A DNA stretch of 8,273 nucleotides from the NCBI GenBank assembly GCA_036524155.1, contig DATDCV010000682.1, positions 1-8,273 on the forward strand. The letters are read 5' to 3'. The notes below the pieces were generated by a model. That model searched no databases. It saw only the letters and a list, made by a program, of their open reading frames with translations, and was not told where the DNA came from. Made by a program: the position numbers and the translations under genes. Below are positions 1-6,700 of the stretch, piece by piece; position 1 is the first letter of the stretch; each line of letters opens with the position of its first letter. The DNA comes from DATDCV01 sp036524155 (GTDB lineage: Bacteria; Verrucomicrobiota; Verrucomicrobiia; Limisphaerales; UBA8199).

Positions 1-397
1 GCCGCCATCGTAACCCGCCGAATTGCCGCTCAAAGTGCAGTTGTTGAGCGTGCCAAAAGACGCCCCGCCGGCTTCGTAGCTCGCCCAGTTGCCGCTCAAG
101 ATGCAATTGTTCAACGTGGCGCCGGACACTCCGCCGCCCCCGTTGCCGGCCGAATTGTCGCTCAAAGTGCAATTGTTCAGCGTGCCACCATATGCCCCGC
201 CGCCATTGCCGGCCGAATTGCCGGCCAAGGTGCAGTTGTTCAGCGCCACGTTATACGCTCCGCCGCCAGCGCCGCTGTAGGAGGTGCCCGCCAAATTGCT
301 GCTCAACGTACAGCGGTTGAGCGTGCCACCATACGCCCCACCACCCCGCCGCTGCGCCGAATTGCCCGTCAGGGTGCAGTTGCTCACCGCTCCCGAG
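1..397 (-). repeat. Beta-helix rung repeats, module 2 (continues past the edge)
   Basis: At least six further coding repeats of the same kind as module 1 occur here, including VSNCTLTGNSA, LNRCTLSSNLA, LNNCTLAGNSA, LNNCTLSDNSA, LNNCILSGNWA and LNNCTLSGNSA, each followed by a Gly-rich turn. Two turns are unusually long (around GTSYSGAGGGA). The array is cut by the left edge of the window. Confidence 0.85.
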
Positions 398-2397
398 GGT
401 TCGCACCACACTCCCCCTCCGCTTTGTTCTTTGGCATAGTCCCCCTCCGCCCGCGTGTGTCCGTTGGTCAAGGTGAACCCGATCAGCACCGCGTTGGTCG
501 ACACATACACGCACCGAATGGCGCCATCGCCATTCGTCGTCCCGTCCACCGAAGCCCCTTCAATCTGCGTCACCAGCGGCCCATTGACACTCCGCACCTC
601 CGCCCCCTCCGACACCACAACCCGGTTGGTCATCAGCCCATAAACCACCCGACCCCCGGTCCCATACGCACCGTCCGCCACCAGCACCAGCCGCCCAATC
701 TGTACCCCCGCATCAATCGCCTCCTGGATACTGGCCGCCGCATCCGCCCGGTTCGTGTACGGATACAGCGGCGCGGCATTGGTCGCGTTGACGTAATACA
801 CCTCCCGGACGCCCACCTGCACCCGAACCGTCGCGCTGACGCCGTCGGGCCAATCTGCGTTGTAGCCGGTCAACCGCACTTCATACAACCCGGGCACCGC
901 CCAGGCGTGGCTCGCGTAGGGACGGTTGCTCACCACCACCCCGTCCCCGAAATCCCACACGCTGGAGGCCAGGTGTCCGCTGGTCTGGGCCACAAAAGCC
1001 ACGGCAAACCCCGCGGAGACATTCGTGTAGGCAGCCGTGAAGGCCATAGCCAGCCCACCTGTCGCCTGGCCCGCGACGAACTGGTCGGCGCCCATGCAGG
1101 GTGGGTCGAGCCAACGCTCGCCGTCGATATCCAACCCGTGGGTGTCAGCGCTGCTGCCTTGGCCAATGCAGGGCGATTCGGCCGAGAGATGGCTCGTCGA
1201 GGCCAGCAGCGGCTCAACAGCAATGTTGCCCGGCCCGGGCGGCAGCGGTGTCGCGCAGGAATAATTGAAAGTGGAGCCGTAGTGGTTCGGGCCGTTCGGG
1301 GCGAAATTGTAATAAGCGATGCAGTTGTTCAGCACGCTGAAATTCGCCCCGCCGCCGTAGAACGAAGCCGAATTGCCACTCAAGGTGCAGTTGTTCAGCG
1401 TACCATAAATCACCCCCCCGCCAGAGTCGGAAGCCGAATTACTGGCCAAGGTGCAGTTGTTCAGCGTGCTTTGAAACGCCCCGCCGCCAGAGCTGGCCCA
1501 GTTGCCGCTCAGAGTGCAGTTGTTCAGCGTACTATTTTCCGCCCCGCCACCAGAGTCGGAGGCCGAATTACCGGTCAAGGTGCAGTTGTTCAGCGAGCAA
1601 TCAGCCCCTCCCCCGCCGCCGAACCCAGCCGAATTGCCAATCAAGATGCAATTGCTCAGCGTGCAAGCAGACCCCCCGCCGCCGACGAAGAAGGAAACCA
1701 AATTGCTGCTCAAGGTGCAGTTGTTCAGCGTGGCGCCATTCGCCCCGCCACCGTAGTTTTGAGCCGAATTGCCGCCCAAGGTGCAGTTGTTCAAGGTGCC
1801 ACGGTATGCCCCGCCGCCGGCGTTGTCGGCCGAATTACCTGTGAAGGTGCAGTTGCTCACCACCCCCGAGATCTCGCACCACGCTCCGCCCCCGCTCTGT
1901 TCTATGGTGTCGTGCCCAGCCACCCGCGTGTGCCCGTTAGTCAAAGTAAACCCGCTCAGCACTGCGTTGGTTCCCACATACACGCATCGAACGGCGCCGT
2001 CCCCGTTCACAAACCCAGGCGCCGCAGCTCCCTCGATGGTTGTCACCAGCGGCCCGTTCACGCTGCGAACCGCCACCGCCTTGTCGATGACCACGCGGTT
2101 GGTCATCAGGCCATACAAGGCCCGACCGCCCGCAGCGTAGTGACCGTCGGCGACTACAACTTCATCCCCGGCCCCCGCCGCATCCACGGCGTCCTGGATG
2201 TTCGTGGCCGCGGAGAGCCAGTTTGTGTAGGGTGAGACCGGTGTGGAATTGTTGAGGTTCACATACCGCGTAGCCCCGGCAGCCAACGAGGCCAGAACTT
2301 GCAGGAGGATCGCTGCGAGGACAGCAGCCAGGGAAACAGATCTGATTAGGTGCGTCATAGGCAAGCGCGAAGCGTTATTGCCAACCCGCTTTCGCAT
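1..2397 (-). CDS. Secreted right-handed beta-helix / choice-of-anchor Q protein with PKD domain (3' end outside the window)
   Basis: The frame is open from the ATG at 2397 to the left edge, giving 799 residues without the C-terminus. Residues 1-42 form a signal peptide: a basic start (MRKR), a long Ala/Leu core, and an AGA cleavage site before T43. Residues 45-176 are a lead segment of the DUF1565/pectate-lyase-like kind. About nine beta-helix rungs follow (177-359), each of the form LNNCTLSGNSA...GGGA. Residues 360-441 are a choice-of-anchor Q ending (SPCIGQG, GLDIDGERW, MGADQF). Residues 450-527 are a PKD domain (VWDFGDG, SHAW, PGLYEVRLTGYN). A second lead segment (535-666) and at least six more rungs reach the edge. 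The start at 2397 is chosen over the in-frame ATG at 2358 because AAGGA lies six bases before it and an in-frame stop lies just upstream. The protein is probably exported and may be surface-bound, acting as an adhesin or polysaccharide binder. The anchor, if any, lies outside the window. Family and domains are fairly sure; the role is inferred. Confidence 0.9.
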   Translation of the reverse strand, partial: MRKRVGNNASRLPMTHLIRSVSLAAVLAAILLQVLASLAAGATRYVNLNNSTPVSPYTNWLSAATNIQDAVDAAGAGDEVVVADGHYAAGGRALYGLMTNRVVIDKAVAVRSVNGPLVTTIEGAAAPGFVNGDGAVRCVYVGTNAVLSGFTLTNGHTRVAGHDTIEQSGGGAWCEISGVVSNCTFTGNSADNAGGGAYRGTLNNCTLGGNSAQNYGGGANGATLNNCTLSSNLVSFFVGGGGSACTLSNCILIGNSAGFGGGGGADCSLNNCTLTGNSASDSGGGAENSTLNNCTLSGNWASSGGGAFQSTLNNCTLASNSASDSGGGVIYGTLNNCTLSGNSASFYGGGANFSVLNNCIAYYNFAPNGPNHYGSTFNYSCATPLPPGPGNIAVEPLLASTSHLSAESPCIGQGSSADTHGLDIDGERWLDPPCMGADQFVAGQATGGLAMAFTAAYTNVSAGFAVAFVAQTSGHLASSVWDFGDGVVVSNRPYASHAWAVPGLYEVRLTGYNADWPDGVSATVRVQVGVREVYYVNATNAAPLYPYTNRADAAASIQEAIDAGVQIGRLVLVADGAYGTGGRVVYGLMTNRVVVSEGAEVRSVNGPLVTQIEGASVDGTTNGDGAIRCVYVSTNAVLIGFTLTNGHTRAEGDYAKEQSGGGVWCEPSGAVSNCTLTGNSAQRRGGGAYGGTLNRCTLSSNLAGTSYSGAGGGAYNVALNNCTLAGNSAGNGGGAYGGTLNNCTLSDNSAGNGGGGVSGATLNNCILSGNWASYEAGGASFGTLNNCTLSGNSAGYDGG
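355..795 (-). repeat. Internal duplication, copy B (lead segment of beta-helix module 2)
   Basis: Residues 535-681 are the second copy of the lead segment. It starts with YVNATNAAP, matching YVNLNNSTP in copy A, and runs into the module 2 rungs. The copies differ most in residues that would face the solvent (AVDAAGAGDE versus AIDAGVQIGR). This fits an old duplication rather than a recent one or an assembly error. Confidence 0.85.
1318..1870 (-). repeat. Beta-helix rung repeats, module 1
   Basis: These are about nine degenerate coding repeats of roughly 57-69 bases. Each encodes an N-C-T/I-L-x-x-N-S/W-A core followed by a glycine-rich turn (GGGA). The spacing varies because the turn varies in length (for example SDS, SFFV, SFY). 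The conserved Asn and Cys positions would stack as ladders inside a right-handed beta-helix. The array ends with a rung reading NNCIAYYN, which leads into the choice-of-anchor Q ending. Confidence 0.85.
1828..2265 (-). repeat. Internal duplication, copy A (lead segment of beta-helix module 1)
   Basis: Residues 45-190 are homologous to residues 535-681 (bases 355-795). Shared blocks are YGLMTNRVV, VRSVNGPLVT, IEGA, RCVYV, TNAVL, GFTLTNGHTR, EQSGGG and CTxTGNSA. By eye about 60% of positions are identical, with one single-residue gap. The whole unit (lead plus rungs) was duplicated within the gene and is now separated by the anchor-Q and PKD segments. Confidence 0.85.
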
Positions 2398-2403
2398 ATA
2401 TGA

Positions 2404-2408
2404 TCCTT
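2404..2408 (-). promoter_or_regulatory. Shine-Dalgarno of the beta-helix gene
   Basis: AAGGA on the minus strand lies six bases before the ATG at 2397. The alternative in-frame ATG at 2358 has no purine-rich stretch at a workable distance. This site therefore decides the start and adds 13 residues with a basic n-region to the signal peptide. Confidence 0.6.
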
Positions 2409-2482
2409 ACCAGATAACGTCGCTTTCGTCTTGTCAGGAAAAGGTGGAAACTGGTGTAAGGAAATCGGCTACACGTAACAGC

Positions 2483-2629
2483 TTAGCCCCTATTCCTGCC
2501 GCGGGCCGCGGGGCAGTGTTCCTGCAACGTTGAAGCGGCGGGCGCGCGGCGGCCGAGGAAGCGGTCTGCGACAGAGCGCCGCCCGGTCACGGCAGAGGTT
2601 ACGGGTTGGAGCCCCACCGCTCCCGCCAT
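2483..2629 (-). CDS. Possible small ORF, 48 residues, unknown
   Basis: The minus strand reads AGGAGG, five bases, then ATG at 2629, and stays open to TAA at 2483. That is a textbook ribosome site at textbook spacing, better than those of the larger genes nearby. The product is rich in Arg and Ala (MAGAVGLQPVTSAVTG at its start), has no hydrophobic segment, and matches no family I know. It ends 85 bases before the beta-helix start on the same strand, so it could be co-transcribed as a leader or small protein. A chance ORF in GC-rich DNA is also quite possible; only the ribosome site supports it. Confidence 0.22.
   Translation of the reverse strand: MAGAVGLQPVTSAVTGRRSVADRFLGRRAPAASTLQEHCPAARGRNRG
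2496..2516. repeat. GC-rich imperfect inverted repeat
   Basis: CTGCC and GGCAG frame a GCGG/CCGC core, giving a near-complete fold-back with a two-base bulge and a very small loop. No T-tract follows on either strand, so it is not a normal terminator. It lies between the possible 48-codon ORF's stop and its start, inside that ORF. It may be only a product of local GC richness. Confidence 0.3.
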
Positions 2630-2832
2630 TCACACCTCCTATATCCCAACCAACAGAGCTGATCGCTGAACTTGCTTTGTGCGCGCTCGCGTTCACGCAC
2701 CGCTACGCGGGAAAAACGATGACCCAGTGAAACCTATGCGCCCCGATTCAAGCAATTCTGCGGCAGATTTGGCGGTTGGCGAGCGGGGAACCAATGGGGG
2801 GGGTGCCCCGTGCCGGAGAAAAGTGTAGCACT

Positions 2833-2856
2833 CTAATTGATACACTGTATCATTAG
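2833..2856. promoter_or_regulatory. AT-rich near-palindrome, candidate operator before the sigma-factor gene
   Basis: The core TGATACA-C-TGTATCA (2838-2852) is a perfect 7+7 palindrome around one base. Outside it CTAA and TTAG also pair, with one extra T on the left, so the total is 11 matched pairs over 24 bases. A second inverted repeat overlaps it: AGTGTA (2822-2827) and TACACT (2841-2846). The block is AT-rich in a GC-rich setting and ends ten bases before the sigma-factor ATG. It could be a repressor or activator operator, or, if transcribed, an mRNA hairpin covering the ribosome-binding zone. Confidence 0.55.
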
Positions 2857-2866
2857 CGCTTCGACA

Positions 2867-3613
2867 ATGAGCGGGTCGGATAACGAGACCGGTCCGGGCA
2901 GCCATGCTTGTTTCGTCACCACGCATTGGAGCGTGGTGCTGGCGGCGGGGGGAGGGCAATCGCCGCAGGCCGACGCAGCGTTGGAGAAGTTATGCCGGAC
3001 CTATTGGTACCCGCTCTACGCATATGTTCGGGGGCGGGGTTATGCGCCGGCGGATGCCGAGGATCTGACCCAGGACTTCTTTTCCCAGTTGCTGCGGAAA
3101 AACTACCCGGCCCGGGCGGACCGCAACAGGGGCCGGTTCCGCACTTTTCTCCTCCATGCGCTCACTCAATTCCTGGCGGATCAACGCGAGCGCGCCAACA
3201 CACTGAAGCGCGGCGGGGGTCGGGTGTTTATTTCGCTTGATGAAGAGCCACCGGAGGGGCGTTACCGGTTGGAGGTTCCTGACGAACTCACGCCGGAGAA
3301 GCTCTTCGAGCGTCGCTGGGCGCAGACCGTCCTGAGGCGGGCGTTGGACCGACTGCGCGCAGAATTCGCGGCCAAAGGCAAAGAGAAAGAATATGAAGTC
3401 TTAAAGAGCTTTGAGCCGGGCGAGCAAGGCGCGCTGTCGTATGCGGAAGCCGCGGTCCGGCTCGGCGTCAGTGAAAGCGCGGTCAAATCCATGATTCATC
3501 GGCTGCGCCGACGGCACGGCGAACTGGTGCGCGAAGAAATCGCGCACACCGTGCCCACCGTGGCCGAGATTGATGAAGAACTGCGGTACTTGGTGGCGGT
3601 GGTCCGGGGCTGA
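2867..3613 (+). CDS. ECF-like RNA polymerase sigma factor (sigma-70 family)
   Basis: This 248-residue protein directs RNA polymerase to a specific promoter set. Region 2 spans about residues 38-107, with DAEDLTQDFFSQLL (63-76) and RGRFRTFLL (88-96). Region 4 spans about 147-225, with the helix-turn-helix in SYAEAAVRLGVSESAVKSMI and an Arg-rich tail (HRLRRRHGEL). The opening (FVTTHWSVVLAAG) and the C-terminal EIAHTVPTVAEIDEELRYL are typical of Verrucomicrobia/Planctomycetes ECF-like factors that are often encoded beside Ser/Thr kinases. The ATG at 2867 is preferred to the TTG at 2837 because family members start near this point and the TTG lies inside the palindrome. No clear Shine-Dalgarno precedes it. 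No anti-sigma gene is adjacent; the kinase downstream may fill that regulatory role. Its promoters are unknown. Confidence 0.92.
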   Translation: MSGSDNETGPGSHACFVTTHWSVVLAAGGGQSPQADAALEKLCRTYWYPLYAYVRGRGYAPADAEDLTQDFFSQLLRKNYPARADRNRGRFRTFLLHALTQFLADQRERANTLKRGGGRVFISLDEEPPEGRYRLEVPDELTPEKLFERRWAQTVLRRALDRLRAEFAAKGKEKEYEVLKSFEPGEQGALSYAEAAVRLGVSESAVKSMIHRLRRRHGELVREEIAHTVPTVAEIDEELRYLVAVVRG

Positions 3614-3634
3614 GCCCGCTAGATCGCAACTTAC

Positions 3635-3649
3635 CCGGGCCTTTCCCGG
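3635..3649 (+). promoter_or_regulatory. Short hairpin overlapping a ribosome site
   Basis: CCGGG-CCTTT-CCCGG folds into a five-pair all-GC stem just after the sigma-factor stop. There is no T-tract, so it is a poor terminator. Its right arm overlaps the GGAG (3648-3651) of the possible 35-codon ORF. The same right arm could instead pair with CCGGG at 3677-3681, so two exclusive folds are possible. Confidence 0.3.
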
Positions 3650-3655
3650 AGAATA

Positions 3656-3763
3656 ATGGTAGAGACTGGCAAAAACCCGGGACGGGATCTTGTGAAATCG
3701 TCGCCGGCTGTTTGCGCAGGAAGTGCGGCGTCTCTAAAGCGAGATGCCGCCGCAGAAATCTAA
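3656..3763 (+). CDS. Possible leader ORF, 35 residues, before the kinase gene
   Basis: ATG at 3656 follows GGAG with a four-base gap and runs to TAA at 3761-3763, six bases before the kinase ATG. The product begins MVETGKNPGRDLVKSSPAV and has no signal peptide, membrane segment or known motif. The kinase start itself has only a weak ribosome site (AAGCC before CATC), so reading this ORF could deliver ribosomes to it by translational coupling. It may equally be a chance ORF. Confidence 0.3.
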   Translation: MVETGKNPGRDLVKSSPAVCAGSAASLKRDAAAEI

Positions 3764-3769
3764 GCCATC

Positions 3770-6700
3770 ATGAATGGAACCGCTCAAACCGATCCCGGCC
3801 AGTGTCGTGCCTGTGGCGCGCCCCTGGTGAGCAGCCAAGGCGGAGGGGTCTGCCCCGGCTGCGCGCTTGACAACGCTTTGGGAGTCCAGCCCCTCTCCGC
3901 CACCGTGCCGCTGGCCCCGGCACCGTGCGCATCAACTGGGAGCGCCCTTGTCCCGGCGGAGGTGCGCCGGTTCGGCGACTACGAACTCCTGGAGGAAATC
4001 GCCCGCGGCGGCATGGGCATCGTCTATAAGGCGCGCCAAGTCAGCCTGGACCGGCTCGTCGCGGTGAAGATGCTCTTGTTCGGGCCGCTGGCCGGCCCGG
4101 AGTACGTACAGCGGTTCCGCACCGAGGCGACCGCGGCCGGGAGTTTGCACCATCCGAACATCGTGAGCATCGTGGAGGTCGGCATCCACCAGGGCCAGCA
4201 CTACCTGGTGATGGACTTCGTGAACGGCCCGCCGCTCTCGCGCCTCGTCGCCCACCAGCCGTTGCCCGCCCGGCGGGCGGCGGGCTACGTGCAGACCATT
4301 GCCGCGGCGATTCACTACGCGCATGAGCGCGGAGTGCTGCATCGCGACCTGAAGCCATCGAATGTGCTCCTGGACGAGAACGATCAACCGAAAGTGACGG
4401 ATTTCGGCCTGGCTAAGAGGCTGGAGAAAGACACTGAGCTTACGCTGAGCGGGCAGGTGTTGGGTTCCCCGAGCTACATGGCGCCGGAGCAAGCGGCAGC
4501 GCATCGCGGCCTGGTGGGCAAACACAGCGACGTCTATTCGCTGGGGGCGATTCTTTATCACTTGCTTACGGGCCGGGCGCCCTTTGTGGCAGCGACAGTG
4601 GCGGAAACGTTGCAGCAAGTGCAGACAACGGATCCGGTGTCGCCGACAATTCTGAATCCACACTTGCCGCGCGATTTGAAGACGATTTGTCTTAAATGCC
4701 TGGAGAAGCAACCCGCCCGTCGCTACCAGACGGCGCAAGAGTTGGCGGAGGACCTGGGCCGCTGGCTGCGTGGAGAGCCGATCCTCGCCCGGCCCGTGAG
4801 TCGGCCAGAGAAAGTCTGGCAGTGGTGTCGTCGGAACCCGCTCGTGGCCACGCTCGCGGCGGCCGCCATGTTCATCTTCGTTCTCGGCTTTGCCGGCGTG
4901 GCTTGGCAGGGCCAGCGCGCCACCAGGGCCGCCGCCGAAACCAAGATCCAGCGCGACGTTGCCCAAGGCCGGCTTTACGCCGCGCAGATGAAACTGGCCC
5001 ACGCCGCCTTCAAAGAAGGGAAGCTCGGTGGGGCCCTGGCGACCTTGCGCGCGCTGCAGCCCCTTTCGGGGCAAACCGACTTTCGCGGTTTCGACTGGCG
5101 TTATCTTTATCGTCTCTGCGCGAGCAGCCCGAGCGAAGTGTTGGCCACGAACGCTGCCGGCTTTCAGTCAGCGGACTATTCACCCGACGGTCGCAGGGTG
5201 GCTTTAGGCACCGGCGAGGGTTCTGTAGAGCTCTTCGAGGCGGAGAGTCGGCAGCGCATCAAACGCTGGCACGCGCACGCTGCCGCCATCGACTACCTGG
5301 CGTTCTACCCCCGGAATAACAACTGGCTGGCCACGGTCAGCGGCGACGACGGGATCCTGAAGCTGTGGGACGTCACCCAGGAACGCCTCCTCACCTCGAC
5401 CAACACGGTTCGCGGGATGTGGCCGGGCTTCGCGTTCAGTCCCGGCGGAAAGTATCTGGCCACGCGGGCAACCGACGGGTTTTCGATTGACCTCTGGGAA
5501 GTGCATGCCGGCACGGCCGCCGCGAGACCCGTGCTGACGCTCCGGACAAACGTTGCGGGCTTTTGGGGTCCGGCGGCGTTCTCACCAGATGAACGAACTC
5601 TGGTATTCTGCAATCAGATCGGAAACAGAGAACCGTTTAATCTGGCATTGTACGACCTCTCGACTGGCGTCTTGACCACGAATTTTCCCCTCGTCCATCG
5701 CGACTTCATCATTTCCGTCGCTTTCTCTCCGGACGGGCTGACACTGGCTACGGGCGGAGGGGACGAACGCGTTGTGTTGTGGGAGGTCAAGGGGCAGAAG
5801 GCGATTCTTACCAACCGTAGTGACTTTGTGGTCGTCACCTCGGTCGCCTTCACGCCGGACAGCCGGACCTTGCTCGCCAGCAGTTGGGGGCAAAACCTCC
5901 TTTCCTGGAAACTCGCCGATCCGACGCGAATGGACTCTTGGCGGGGTCATAGTGCGGCCGTCAACCGGCTGGTGATGGCGCCGGACGGCCGGGCGTTCGT
6001 TACGGCCAGCAGCGACAGCACGGCACGCCTTTGGCCTTTGGCGACGATGGAGTCCGCGTCCGCCCTTACGGAACGGGAAGAGTTCACCACTCTGCTTCCG
6101 CGTAGGGACCTGCCCGCCCCCGAGGGCGATCCACCGGCGATCTTTAGTGTCGCCGTTTCTCCCACGCAGGACCGGGCGGTTGCCACCCAGTTCTACCGGC
6201 TCGTCCTTTGCGACTTGGGCACCGGGACCATTCTGAATGCGGTGGCCGCCAGCGACGTCTTCAACACGCCACACGTGTTCGGGCGGATGGCGTTCTCGCC
6301 GGACGGTCGGACCGTGGCGGTCACGACCGATGGAGGCGCGGTCGGTTTTCTCGACGCGGCCACCCTGCAGCCGTTGAAGGAGCCGTTAAAACTTCACGCC
6401 GGCCAGATCACTCACATCGCCTACGCCTTGAACGGGACCGTCTTGGTCACGGGTGGGGGCTTTGGCTCGGGGATCAAGCTGACTGACATCGCGAGCGGAA
6501 CTAATTACTGGGAGATACCCGACGTCCCTAACTCGTTCCCCGTCGAGGCCCTGGCCGTTTCTCCCGACGGGAAATTGCTGGCGGCGGCTGGAACCAACCA
6601 CTCCCTTCTCGTGTGGGATATCGCCACGCGCCGCGTGGCGGCCTGCAGCCCGCAGAAGGTGCGTTTTCTGCACGACGTGGCTTTTGCGCCCGACGGCAAG

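Larger units (their letters stand above)
2398..2866. other. Divergent intergenic region
   Basis: This is about 470 bases between two divergently read genes, so it should hold promoters for both. I see no convincing -35/-10 pair for either. It contains a GC-rich imperfect hairpin (2496-2516), a possible minus-strand 48-codon ORF (2483-2629), a run of eight G (2796-2803), a 30-codon ORF without a good ribosome site (2736-2828), and the AT-rich near-palindrome at 2833-2856. No tRNA, CRISPR or transposon ends were found. Confidence 0.6.

Noticed and set aside
1318..1870. Regularly spaced repeats resembling a CRISPR array
   Set aside because: The units are degenerate, in frame, and encode a conserved protein rung. 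A CRISPR array would have near-identical repeats and unrelated spacers.
424..2235. A 603-codon open frame on the plus strand
   Set aside because: It is antisense to the beta-helix gene. The repeats there lack stop-forming codons on the opposite strand, and its product (VVQRA, GRITGQGAVVQ repeated) is simply the mirror of the rung repeats, with no signal peptide or known domain.
2538..2626. tRNA-like stretch: GCGGGCGCG against CGCTCCCGC, followed by CA, with GGGTTGGAGCCCC resembling a T-arm
   Set aside because: The T-loop lacks the conserved TTC, the T-stem has two mismatches, and no anticodon arm with a proper loop could be drawn.
2736..2828. A 30-codon plus-strand ORF before the sigma factor
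   Set aside because: It has no good ribosome site, crosses a run of eight G and has no recognisable motif. It is most likely chance.
2837..2866. An upstream TTG start for the sigma factor, adding ten residues
   Set aside because: It lies inside the palindrome, has no ribosome site at a workable distance, and the added residues (IHCIISAST) do not resemble the family's N-terminus.
3932..5074. A 380-codon open frame on the minus strand
   Set aside because: It lies entirely opposite the kinase domain, whose motifs are all intact. The composition is typical of a GC-rich antisense shadow.
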